Part shown: positions 35,101 through 63,215 of the stretch, one piece after another
Layout of the letters: each line of letters starts with the position of its first letter
How positions within the stretch are numbered: position 1 is the stretch's first letter
Assembly: GCA_028673005.1 (NCBI GenBank)
Contig: CM054116.1
Location: 78,566,572-78,630,571 of the forward strand
Source of the DNA: Tanypteryx hageni
Lineage: Eukaryota > Arthropoda > Insecta > Odonata > Petaluridae
Reading direction: 5' to 3'
DNA: 64,000 nt
Made by a program: the position numbers and the translations under genes
The notes under the pieces: model-generated
Told to the model about the DNA's origin: nothing
Databases searched by the model: none
The model's input: only the letters and a program-made list of their open reading frames with translations

Positions 35101-37841
35101 TATTTTATTATTAATTATTGGGGAAAAGATTAATCCAACGCTTATACTTGACACTTGGATTATCAGTGAAATAATACTATTTGGCACAATTAACCCGTTG
35201 ACCAATATAAAAATCAATGCCCGATTAGAAACTCGGTCATTCGGATTGCCGATATAATATTCAGCTTTTGGAGATTCCGTTATGTAATATAATTTAATCG
35301 TTCGTTATTAATTGAGCGTTCCAATCTTCTTTTTACTTCGATTCAAAGACGCTAATTGCTTTACGAAAAATGAGATCAAATTTTTTAATTACATCAGTGC
35401 GTAGGAATTAATGCACCTACTTCTAGATACGGCTATTTTAAAAAATCTAGTAAACATGTATAATAGCAACTTTACGTTAAAAATACACGATTTGAATTCC
35501 TAAGACTTAGTTTAAGTAAAAATCTGATTTTCACCATTAAAAGGGTAAGATCATTTCACCCAAGTATCGAAACATTGGGTTCACAAAATTCTATAAATAA
35601 ACTGTTTCCTTTAAAGTTCCGGCGTAATCTGTAAATTGTTTAGCATAAAATTAAAATAATAAACGAAAGACGAACTTTGTGGAAAAGAAACATCTGCCAC
35701 GGTCGCAAAAAAACCCTGTTGAATATGCTTGATCGAAGAAGCTTTTTACACATCTGTCATGGTGGGCAGAAAACCTGAAAAGTGAGGGGGGGAACAACTG
35801 ATAATGAAAAACGGGTTGAAGACGAGACTTTCCCAAAAGGTTCGAACAAGCCATGACCCAGTGCCTCACTTGTGTGCAAATCCCATCAGGCTAACATGTA
35901 AAATACAACTGGTAAACAGTTGGCAAGTTACAAAGAATGAATAAAAATTGCGTTACAGAGAAATCGTGGCGATGTCAAAAAAATAATCTCTTGGACTAAA
36001 AAGGTCGAGACGGGTGTCGCAGACGGGGAGGAGCAAAATATAGGTTGGGGTACATTACTTCCTCCGTGGTAGCCAGAGCCCTTAGTCGCTCGGCTCAGTA
36101 ACGGCTCAAGTCAACCGATCGATTCAACGAAATGCTTAGGGGTGGGAGAGAAAGGAAAAGGGGGCGCAGGGATGCTTGAGAAAACAAAAACCGAGATGTT
36201 CAACAGTGAAACCGTCACCAATGATTCCTGTAAAATATACGATTCTGTAAATATGCCGCGTGATGGTTTACGCTACAATTCCTCGAAATAAACACCGGAG
36301 AAAGCTACTGCGCCTGAGCGAACAGTACCCTTCGACCAATCTCAAAAAATATAAATAAAAATCCCACACGCTCACGACTTGCGCCCGCGGCAACGACACA
36401 AAAGTCTACATATGTAAATGTAGAATGTGTCATTATTGCAGCAAATTTTTGCGCTTGTCCACATTCACATTGATTTTTCTGGAGCACCAACGTGATTGAT
36501 TGATTACATTCAACGACAAGTTCTCTGAAAGATTTCAAATATTTTAACCGTGAGAGATTACGGGCGAAATTTCGTAGAATCGCGAGGCTCTACCAAAGTT
36601 TATCAGATCAACAACGAAGACCATGAGTAAAGGGGAAATACGTTCTACACTACGCGAATGAAGGTCAGCGAACCTGACTAAAGAGATGGAAAGGAAGCAC
36701 GGGGAAAGGCATTCGCAATGAATAATTTCTTTTCAGATGGTTGTCCATCCTCACGTAGGGAGTTCGGACGAAATCACTTGTACCAATAAGCGATGAGGTC
36801 ACAGCAACGTCCTCGCGAATGGGAAATATTGGGCGGCAATGCAGGGGAATTCGAATAGCGGATGCTGATATGCTACATACAATCAATTAAATTAAATATA
36901 CAATATTCCCAGGAGAAATCGGAATGAGAACAATCGAAATCGAAAGCAATCATCAGCATTTTATACGAGTCAAAATTTGTGACTTAACGACCCAATAAGT
37001 TTTGTCGTACTCGCAAGCATAATGAAGGCAAGTTTTAACAGACTAAACTAATTTCGAAAGAAAAGCTATGATTAGAAATATATAAGGAGCAAGGTTAAAT
37101 CAAACTTGAGGATATTAACTGAATATTTTATATATAATCCGTCAAAATTATTGGAATGATCTATAATACTCTAATTTCTACACAAAAAACGCCTACTATC
37201 ACATGCTTCTTAATTGGGATCAAGGTATTAATGCACCAACACGAGGTGTGTTTCATTTCCTTGAGTTATATCGCTGATCAGACAATATTCATACGGTAGA
37301 GGCGAAAATAGTAGAACAGGATAGAGATATTAATAGTTACACAAAAATGATTCAGAACCAGATTACAACCATTTTGAACTTCATAAAAATGTAACTGTTA
37401 CAAGGATTTTTGCGGAAACATTTTTTCGATATACATACACGTACTTGAGACAGGATTTTAACATTATGAAATTATCAGAAGATAATGTTATTCAATAATT
37501 TAAGCTCCTTAACTCGGGTGCCAAAAACTCAGATAATTAACAACTACGTGATTATTTCAAATATTTCAAGATATTACATTTCTTAAAATCAATCTTCACG
37601 CTGTGAATAACCTAACGATAGAATGGGACTACAGGGTAATTCAAAAAAATAAATTACTAGTATAATCGATTCTAATTAAGCGAAATATCTTCTGGATCTA
37701 GAATAAAAATCTATACTCGATGAAATAAACAAGTGCTTTACGATTATTGTAAGATAAGTTAAAATATAACACTGCCGCCTTTTTTCTGAAATATAAATTT
37801 ATCTTTCTTAAAGTCTTAGCAAAAATGAGGCATTAACTTAC

Positions 37842-37971
37842 AGTCGAGATGCTTCTTTTTCGGCCCAATCAATTCTTCTGTGGTCGCTTTGCATACCGAT
37901 TTCGCCAACCCTTGGCCGGCTATACTGTGTCTGGCTGCTAATAACCTGTCGTTAATGGTTTGTCCAGCCAT
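37842..37971 (-). CDS. lap: AP180/PICALM clathrin-assembly protein (lap), exon 1 with start codon
   Basis: ATG at 37971 opens 43 codons plus one base, starting [20 protein letters not shown] and ending GPKKKHLD. This is the conserved N-terminus of the ANTH domain of AP180/CALM proteins. The phosphoinositide-binding motif K-(x9)-K-x-K-H is visible as K28, K38, K40 and H41. The donor is GACT|GTAAGT at 37841. Splicing to 1495 restores Y44 in frame. The product links clathrin, AP2 and SNARE cargo to PI(4,5)P2 membranes. The start codon lies 136 bp from the opposed RARS2 start, so the genes share a promoter region. Start choice follows family alignment from memory. Confidence 0.95.
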
Positions 37972-38107
37972 TTTAACACTCATAATAAATAAATAGATTT
38001 ATGTACAAGGAAGGGCTTAGAAAGCCCAAATCCCACGACGACCACCAGCGAAATGACACTTTAGACTGACAGGTCAGCTGTAGGAAACGATACTCCAATT
38101 GTGTAAG
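37972..38107. promoter_or_regulatory. divergent promoter between lap and RARS2
   Basis: Only 136 bp separate the two opposed start codons, so both 5' UTRs and both transcription starts must lie here or in unseen upstream exons. Visible motifs are an E-box CAGCTG near 38071-38076 and AAGATGGCGAC at 38105-38115, a YY1/Pho-like site overlapping the RARS2 start codon. No TATA box is obvious near either start. Promoter function is inferred from gene layout. Confidence 0.7.
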
Positions 38108-55729
<17,622 letters not shown>

Positions 55730-55765
55730 AATATGTTTTACAGAGAAAATATTTGTAGTTTTTCT

Positions 55766-55771
55766 AATAAA
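55766..55771 (+). terminator. RARS2: RARS2 poly(A) signal
   Basis: AATAAA lies 37 nt after the stop codon, giving a very short 3' UTR. It is the first canonical hexamer downstream. Confidence 0.8.
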
Positions 55772-56559
55772 ACTAAAAAAACTTAAAAAATTGGCACTGG
55801 ATCAAGAAAGAGCATTAACATTTGATACACAGAAAGTTTAGTCATCTTGAAGAATGCTAAAATAAATTGAATTGTTGAAATAAGTAGTGTTTGAAATTTA
55901 CTTATTGTTATTTAGATGAGAGCTTTCAGTACTTGCATACTGCAGGGCCTGCAGTATGTAGTGCAGGCACTTATAAAATCACCCTACACCAAGATCTAAA
56001 CTCATAAACAAACCAACATGCTAGCATTTTAACTACAAGAGCCCATTTAAATAAGGTAATAGTTTTCATTTTCCTGGAAATTAAGGCATCTATCCGGAAT
56101 TTCTAAATTCTCTGGCAGTCTGCTCACATTCAAGTTTCATGGCTCAGATCGCTCTTTTTAAGCAATAACTATAATCATCATTAAGACAATAGCCTATATG
56201 CTATAGGATACTTTGTGAGTTAGGATTATGGCATCATCATCCGTGCCGTGTTTCCAGATAAAAAAATTAATTTAAAATTATCACGTCATCACATGTATAT
56301 GTCGTTGGCTGAAATCAAATGGATTATAATACAGTCTACGCATTAAATCAATGTTCTTGAAGTATGGAAAATCAATTCCCGTTGAAAGGCATTGGAGTCG
56401 TTGCTATGGTAGTTAATAATTTTCATTGTTGAAAACAAAAAAACTTCATTACTTTCATTAAATTGAATTTTTACACAAATTCAGCATGAATTTGAATTTT
56501 GTCTTCAAGAAAAATAAACTTCATTCTTTCATCCACAGTACAGTGAATGTCCTGACTTT

Positions 56560-56830
56560 GTATCTTAATTGTAAATAGTTTAAAAACACAATTTTATATT
56601 GCCCTGCACCGTTTTCATTGCTTTTCTTATGGGTGTTTAAAATTGTAAATTGGGGTCAAAAATACCCCTTAAATATAACTTTTTCTGGAATTTCGGATTT
56701 TTCCCAGAGGTTGTACCCAATACCTATCTTTCCAAATTTCAGCTCTGTAGCACTTCTATAAGTACCTTAGGTTTTATATGATATATCCTATAGCATATAC
56801 ATATATTCTATATATGTAAGAAGCAGTTAT
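56560..56830. repeat. dispersed repeat related to 4380-5220
   Basis: Shares TGCTTTTCTTATGGG, GGAATTTC, AATTTCAGCT and a terminal ATATATA-rich string with the repeat in the lap intron, in the same order. Boundaries are approximate. Confidence 0.45.
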
Positions 56831-57229
56831 TTATAATGATAAATACAAAATTAATGCAGGGCCATAACTAGGGTATGGTGAAGGTGGCATTTGCCATAGG
56901 TGCAGCTAGCAAAAGGTGCCAAACGTTCCTGAAAAAAAGGCTAAAAGTTTATAAATAAGTATTAATTCAATACCATTATGCCAAAGTTATTGCTAATAAA
57001 AACACTATTATTCTTTATCCAAATGCAGAATCAATTATAATATACATAATAAAAGGCGTTTCCTAAAAATGTTATGCACCATAACTCCCAGTTACGCTTC
57101 TGAATTAATACTTGAACAAATAGGGATGGATGCACACAGGCTTCCCGTGGTACAGAAGTGCTTTTCGTGAAATTCACCGTAGTATAATCGTGTACTAATG
57201 CATTTGCTTTGAAATTAGAAAATTATTTT

Positions 57230-58380
57230 TCCTTATATTGTGGTAGCCCAGCTTTTTAGATCCGTTCTAAATATGTTCATTTCATTTTGCCATTCTGTAC
57301 TCACCCTACAAATGATATTTCTTTGAAATCGGTTCAGCCAATACCTTCGAAGTTTATAGTTACAAAAAAATTCTAACCTTGATATTGTGATAGCCCTGTC
57401 TATAGGTATACCACAGACATAAGAACATGAGCGGGTTTTGGCCGTGCACGGAGGGGAAGTTCTCTCGGTCATCTTAACTTCCCCCACCCCACTACTAGCT
57501 CATCCTTCTCCTCTTTAAGTTGTCAGGTCTCACTATTTACAATTGCTGCCTAGACAAAGTTTTGCGAATAAATGGCAAGTGTAGTTATAAAAGGATCGAG
57601 ACAGCAATAGCCCATGTGGTAAGGAAGGTCGAGAGGGGAGGATGCCAAGTGGAGTGAGGGATTAGGCCACACCCAAAATGTTCTTTTGATCGCGGTAGAC
57701 CTATAGTCGACAGGGTTGAAATATGCTCTTTTATTTATTTATATGAAGATTATATATACCATATTTGGTTAAAATACATGTAGTCAGTTCTCTAGAAATA
57801 CGCATAAAAGAATTATTATTATACTTTTTGTGGTAGCCCGATTAGCTCCAATTTATACATCTTGATTTTATTGTGGTTGTACAAATCTAATATACAAAAT
57901 TTTATTGAAATCCGTTCAGCCAAATCCTTAATTACTGCAAGAGTTGAATTTGTAATTGTGGCACCTGTTTGACTGATTCGGTTTAAATATGATAATATGG
58001 TTTTGCGTGTGTGTAAATTATAAATATTAAATTTGGTTAAAATTAATGTGGACAATTCAACACAAATACTTCTAAAAAAGATTTTTTAATACTTGTATTG
58101 TGGCAGCCCTGGTTTTGATATCTATGCTAAACATATTTTGATTTTTTTATGTTGCACACCTTTATACAAAATGTCGTTGAAATCGGTTCATCCAATTCCT
58201 TTCAAATTTATAATTACCAAAAAGATTAATTTTGGCACCCCTGCTGAGTCGATTCAGTCCAAATATGTCATTTTGGTCATTAATTTATGTGAAAATTCTA
58301 TGTACCAAATTTGGTTGAAATCGGTTAAGCCAATTCTTCCCTGATATATGCGTACAGACAGACAGACACCATGAAGACAA
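57230..58380 (+). repeat. degenerate tandem repeats (GTGGTAGCCC / TTGAAATCGGTTCAGCCAA)
   Basis: Recurring units combine a head, ATTGTGGYAGCCC (about 57236, 57831, 58098; variants at 57385, 57955 and 58230), with a later phrase, GAAATCGGTTCAGCCAAT or close variants (about 57326, 57909, 58178, 58317). The last unit ends in CAGACAGACAGACA-type sequence at 58350-58370. This type of array is common in 3' regions of arthropod retroelements, but no reverse transcriptase is present. Confidence 0.6.
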
Positions 58381-59968
58381 TAGTACTTTTCAGCATTGAC
58401 AAAAAGCACTAAAAATGAATTACAAAGATTTTAGGTACCATTTGCATAACTGGGGCAAAGGTAAACACTGGCTACCACTGGCGACGCCAAGAAAGCAATG
58501 CGAAATGGAACTACCAGGGGGACAGGCAAAAAAATGGAAGACAAACATAATAATAAGTTCGGCATCCAGCTACACTGCAATTCCATTAGGAATCATACCT
58601 GAAGTGGAGATGCATTGGGTGGCATCTGCAGCACTTGCATTCTCTTGCAATCACTCCTCGTTCCTGCAAAACCTTACACTAGCTTCTTTTCCCAGTGGCA
58701 ATTGGTGATACATACTTTAATGGAGGTATTTTACTTGATGAAAAAAGTACGAGTAATATCACAGAAGATGAAGGATACCCAACCCAAGCGGGAGGGGGCC
58801 ACAGCAAACATTACCACCTAACCAAGCTTACCCAACCTGGGAGGCCAAGTTGGAGTATGTTGCCGGTGCAGTAATCGTATGCTGCACTGCGTACTAGTTC
58901 CACTTTTCGTCGCCAGCTCTAGCATCACCTTGTTTATCTTTTGCCGCCCCAGTTATGCGAACAGAGCCAGATTTTCTTATTAAGAGGTTACAAGTAGACA
59001 AGCTGGTCAACTCCTGTGGCCCTGAAATGTTAGTAACCAGATGTGTATTTCATTTATAAAGTTGTCGATGATGATTCACTGATCATCATCTCTGAAATAA
59101 TGCATACTGCTTTTCCTTTTTCAAAATGAAAGTATGAATGGATTTTGGCAAGAAGTGCCCAAGGGAAAGGGTATAAAATCTGTTTTGTTTGTTACAATGA
59201 AGTTGTTCATCGGGTATGAAATTCATGCTGTGTAGATTTACTGTAGTTATTAAATTAATAATTGCAATTTCTTGCATTAGTTAACTCAATTTTTTTAAAT
59301 TTCATCATTGACAACTTTTCTTCTTAAGCTGAGGGTTTGCAGAAAAATCCTTTGAGAAAATTAATAAATAAGTTGATTATTACTAAAAATCTACTTTTGT
59401 AACTGCAAATTTACTAATACAACTGGTAGCAAAGGGTATAGAGTTTGAATTATTCTGAACTACTTACAATGAACAGCCAAGAGGAGCTAGACATATTGCT
59501 GTATCACCTTCCATTTCTGAAGAAAACAATCTCCACCATGTAACAAAATAAAACAAAAGGATACTATGTAAACAAAAGCACCTGGGGTGAATCTTGACTG
59601 TGTGTGACTAGTTGTGAATTACGAATCAATGAAGTACCTCAGAAGACAGTGACTCTGGCACTGAAAAATTCATCTAGTTATGTCTAACTTTTATGGTTAC
59701 AGGAATCACCTTGATCCTAATAGATTTAATTAATGAAATTCATGGGTGACAGAAATATGTACTAGAAGAAAGTAAATGCAAGGGTGTGATTTTTAATACT
59801 TAGAAATAATATTTGTTATATAAAACTTACAACAAAGATATAAAATGGTGAAAATGAGAATATATTGCAAAGAAAAAATCTTGTCCTAGTCTCGCTTCAA
59901 ATGCCACTAACCACACCATGGAGTTTTAATGGAGCTACTAATCAAAGTTCAGACTCTTATATTATCTT

Positions 59969-59974
59969 TTTATT
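59969..59974 (-). terminator. MRPS9: MRPS9 poly(A) signal
   Basis: AATAAA on the minus strand, about 75 nt after the MRPS9 stop codon. Confidence 0.65.
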
Positions 59975-60048
59975 ATCTCACAATTAATAAAAACAAAACA
60001 ATATACAAATTTTCTAAAATTAATAATTGGTTCCTTCATTTGCATACA

Positions 60049-60140
60049 TTATCTCTTCTTCCATGTAAACTTCTTGCGAGCTTTCGCTTGCCCTGGCTTC
60101 TTTCTTTCCTTCCTTCTTAAATCTTTAGTCAAGAGTCCAG
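60049..60140 (-). CDS. MRPS9: MRPS9 last exon
   Basis: 92 nt with stop. It encodes [33 protein letters not shown] C-terminus (read here as [18 protein letters not shown] and on to the KKR end). Confidence 0.95.
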
Positions 60141-60415
60141 CTAGAAAGTATTACACATCAATTAGTGATCAACTTGAAAATAAAGGATTGTTACAAATAT
60201 CACATAAGATAACTTATAATGCATTAAAGAATACATTTTTAAAATTTCATACCAAGCCTCATTCTCTCAAGAGTATCAGTGCTCACGAAGCTACGTAGAC
60301 CCCATGCAATTGCCCATCTAACAGCTCCTGCTTGAGAGGCATTGCCACCACTTGTGACTGTTGCTTCCACATCAACTTGGTCTACAAGTCCCGTAAATGT
60401 TAAAGGAAACAAAAC
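60049..60415 (-). CDS. MRPS9: mitochondrial ribosomal protein uS9m (MRPS9), last two exons
   Basis: This is a protein of the mitochondrial small ribosomal subunit; its C-terminal tail reaches the tRNA P site in the decoding region. The penultimate exon (60415-60253; acceptor TCTCTTAG, donor GTATGA) encodes [20 protein letters not shown], then [20 protein letters not shown] and TLERMRL, all family landmarks. After a 112-nt intron (acceptor TTTCTAG) the last exon (60140-60049) gives [18 protein letters not shown] and [11 protein letters not shown] plus TAA: the uS9 tail ends in KR. The split codon G|CT gives the expected Ala. Upstream exons, including the mitochondrial presequence, are not seen before the right edge. 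The gene is convergent with RARS2. Confidence 0.95.
60253..60415 (-). CDS. MRPS9: MRPS9 penultimate exon
   Basis: 163 nt, starting in phase 0 and ending in phase 1. It contains the GGxxxQAGAxRxxIAxxLRS motif that defines the S9 family. Confidence 0.95.
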
Positions 60416-61430
60416 CTAAGAGAGAACAACTTTTATGAGTTGGCATTCAAAATACTTATTGAGCATATTACAATGCTGACACATTTTGCTGATAAAGTTG
60501 CAGAATTGCATAAAATAACAATCATGTAAATCTATATGTACCTTATTCCTTTGCTCTGATTTTTACTTTCTCGTATACAAAGTATATAAAGAAAGTATTG
60601 TGATTGTGAAAAAATTTGACTTTGATGAATACACACATTTTGTGACCCTGTGTACAAAAAACATTATTTGTTATTGATTCCCTCGACCTGTAGTGTGTGC
60701 TGCTCTTGGAGCTAAACAGTATAGCAAAACCTAAAGAAATCTCACATTTAAATAGGGTATCACCAACAATATAAGCCTTGTAGAACTTCAACACCATGTA
60801 TTTGTGTTATGACAAAATGTCAATTACCTCAAAAATAGTCTCAAGGATTCTGATTTAAATTCATCAAGCTATAAACCTTGTTGCATGACCAACATAAAAA
60901 TCAATGCGACTCAAAAAAAATGATCAAACGGCATGAAATTACATTATAATATATTGACTTCTGTATCCAGCAACTGTTAAGTTTTTCATATGAGGCGCCA
61001 AGAATCAAAACCCACCAAGTCCATAGCAGTCAGATTTTCAGGAAATGCAAAAAATCACAGACAAAACGGAGCGATGAAATCGGATATTATTGGTGTAAAA
61101 ATGTTAAGTTTTCAATCATATTCTTTTAAATACAGTATCACAGACATAGGAGTGAGAATAATGGCGAAATAATTTTCACATTGGGTTTTGAAACTGAAAA
61201 GTGGAATTTTAATCTAAAATACTTTTTATGAAAAGCAGGACTGAATTCAGTCAAGAGGCAACAGAACTAAGATAAATCCTCTTATTAAATACTAAGCGAA
61301 GTAAAGAAAATGGTAGGGCAGATAATAAAACATGAATAAGGGAACTGGAAATTTATTTTTCTTTCTTTCATTATACAAAATAATTTTCAAAATCAAATTC
61401 TTCTTGGATGTCTTCCTTGTCTCCCCCTTC
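60416..61430 (-). other. MRPS9: MRPS9 intron or upstream sequence
   Basis: No further MRPS9 exon is recognised. 60565-60660 is a diverged terminus related to the ACTTTCTCCATAT family (ACTTTCTCGTATACAAAGTA...). Otherwise nothing. Confidence 0.55.
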
Positions 61431-63215
61431 ATTCTTCCTTCCTATGTCCACCTAAAATTGGTGATTCTCAGATTTCCTCCAATCCAGTCCATAAAGTTTA
61501 CTCAAATGGTTCGCAACATCTTTAATTTTTGCAAGTTAAATGGGCATGCCAGTTTGCACAATCGTGGGCTCAATGTTGGTGATGTTTTTGTTCCACTTTG
61601 TAATAAGTTTTGGAGTGCAGCTTTCACTTCCGTAATGTGCATCTCCTTGGCTTCTTCAATATTTTATCTGCTTCAGCTTTCCAATAGCGTATTTCGAGTC
61701 TTTCTTACTTAGTGGACAGTTCCATGCTTTTCTAAAATGGCTCCATATTCCTCTGGCTGCAAGATTGTGTCTTTAACGCATGGCTCCTTTTCTATTCCTC
61801 CAAACAAACGGTTAGGAGGAATGAAGGAGTAACCAACTATTGGGAAAGTGATTTATACTTGAGTTACATGGTCAGGGGCTTCTGTCACTAGCCATTTTCC
61901 AAGCATAGCAATGAGTGTGGTGTTTTTGTTTTGTCCACCACACCCATCTGCGGAATGCTTCACAACAGTTTTCCCCTCAAAGTTTATATTCAGCAAAGAG
62001 TGATGGACACAAGATGCAATGGCATTTGAATTATTTAGGATATACATCTTCACTCCAGGTATAACAATGGACACTATCCTGTGTTAATTTACATTTTGAA
62101 TTTCCAGTAACAAGAGTCAAGTTGTAAAAAGAGTACCGTCGACTGAAATACGTAGCTTGGTCCAGTAGTTTTGGTAATAACATGTTCTTTTGACAGTCAA
62201 AACAAAGCAAAACTACATTTTTATCACCAACTTTCAAGAGGTCAAAAATTGCCTGAGCCCTTAGTTTATGTAGATGCTTGTGTGCTCGAAGTTTGCATTT
62301 TTTTCTTTCTCAGCTTTGATTTGCTCATCAAAAAGTAAACATGCAGAACATGCGTCAGCTTTAGGGATCCAAATCCAAAATTTTTGTCAATAACATCACG
62401 AAAGTAGGATTTTTTGACATGTAGATCAAGTTCCACTGAGCCATTGTACATTTGGTGCAGTTTTGTGATACTAAGCTCTGCAAGTAAGTATTTTCGTACT
62501 GTTGATCAATGTCTATTTTAATGTGATTCGATGACTTTCACAGAACTGGCAAATTCAATAATTCGAGCACGTTTGTCTGCATTTTTAGAACTTTTGTGGT
62601 CACCGCCCTTTGTTTCTAAGGCAGCAGCACCATCACTTTGAAAATGTCTTTTCAGTACACCTAGCATTGATTTCTTTAATTCAAAGATTTTCAAAAACGC
62701 TTCATGGTAAATACTTGACTTAGTTCCATCCCGCATTCAAAAGAAAAACTTGAATGAAAGCTTCTTTTCAAAACGTGTATTATTTACAGCTACAGCTGCA
62801 TGGGCAATAATGAAATTGTCTTGCTGAATTTTGTCTTTGGATGCATAAAACACAGAATGAAATTTTTGTATGTCCAACAGTGGTAATGTAGAGCAGTTGA
62901 ATGCTTTGTTCTTTTTGGGGTCACAATTTGGATTTCCAGGAGGTCCACTTGCCAAGTACCTGCACAAAATTATTAACGAAACTGGAATGATTCACTTCAT
63001 TCTGTTAATGATGTTACCTCTTTGCAGCAAGGGAAAGTTAAACTATTCTTTAATCTATTTAATACTTTTATCTCAGAAAATAAACACGTGCACATATACT
63101 TACAGCTGCCTTCATTGTTTTTCTCTCTTCCATTCACTCTTGTTCGGTGGTTTTTTTAGAGCTTCATGTGGTGAACACTGCATAAGATGTTCCTCAAAAG
63201 CTTCCTCCATTGTCA
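61430..63215 (-). pseudogene. decayed transposase-like gene with ADGCGGQNKN motif
   Basis: Minus-strand fragments in three frames run in order: a Met start at about 63210 (MEEAFEEHLMQCSPHEA), GPPGNPNCDPKKNK near 62930, a stop at 62737-62739, SDGAAALETKGGDHKSSKNADK near 62620, VLLCFDCQKNMLLPKLL near 62200, CYTWSEDVYP near 62040, HSADGCGGQNKNTTLIAMLG near 61935, and VGYSFIPPNRLFGGIEKE near 61800. Repetitive proteins of this layout (an aspartate in the D.CGGQNKN block, then GHSF.P.DR.F) are widespread in insect and other animal genomes and are transposase-like; I believe they fall in the DUF7869 group but could not check. Multiple stops and frame shifts make it a pseudogene. A GTAAGT near 63110 may be an old intron donor. 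Confidence 0.65.

Larger units (their letters stand above)
27709..37835. other. lap intron 1, mostly unique sequence
   Basis: About 10 kb without a recognised gene. Noted: a CpG-richer patch at 28000-28290 with a B-box-like GGTACGAATCC on the minus strand; a dispersed repeat at 28757-28930; a purine-rich block at 31780-32110; and another CpG-richer stretch at about 34000-36900. Longer frames (31459-31962 minus, 34339-34653 plus) have no recognisable domain and no support as exons. Confidence 0.45.
1496..37841 (-). other. lap: lap intron 1 (36.3 kb)
   Basis: This intron lies between lap exon 1 (donor GTAAGT at 37841-37836) and exon 2 (acceptor AG at 1497-1496). I found no host coding exon in it on either strand. 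The open frames present are short, lack recognisable domains, or lie inside transposon remnants. Its content is itemised below: MITEs, hAT and pogo-type elements, fold-backs, simple repeats and long unique stretches, some of them CpG-richer. Long first introns often carry regulatory DNA, but that is an inference here. Confidence 0.9.
55772..60048. other. intergenic region between convergent RARS2 and MRPS9
   Basis: Holds a 23-bp palindrome at 55936-55958 (CATACTGCAGG/CCTGCAGTATG), the second copy of the 4380-5220 repeat at 56560-56830, a possible hAT-like segment at 56857-59024, and degenerate tandem repeats at 57230-58380. The rest is unclassified; frames such as 58415-58708 have no domain. 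The MRPS9 poly(A) signal lies near the right end. Confidence 0.6.

Noticed and set aside
61332..61712. 126-codon plus-strand frame near the right end
   Set aside because: It overlaps the C-terminal part of the minus-strand transposase-like pseudogene and has no domain of its own.
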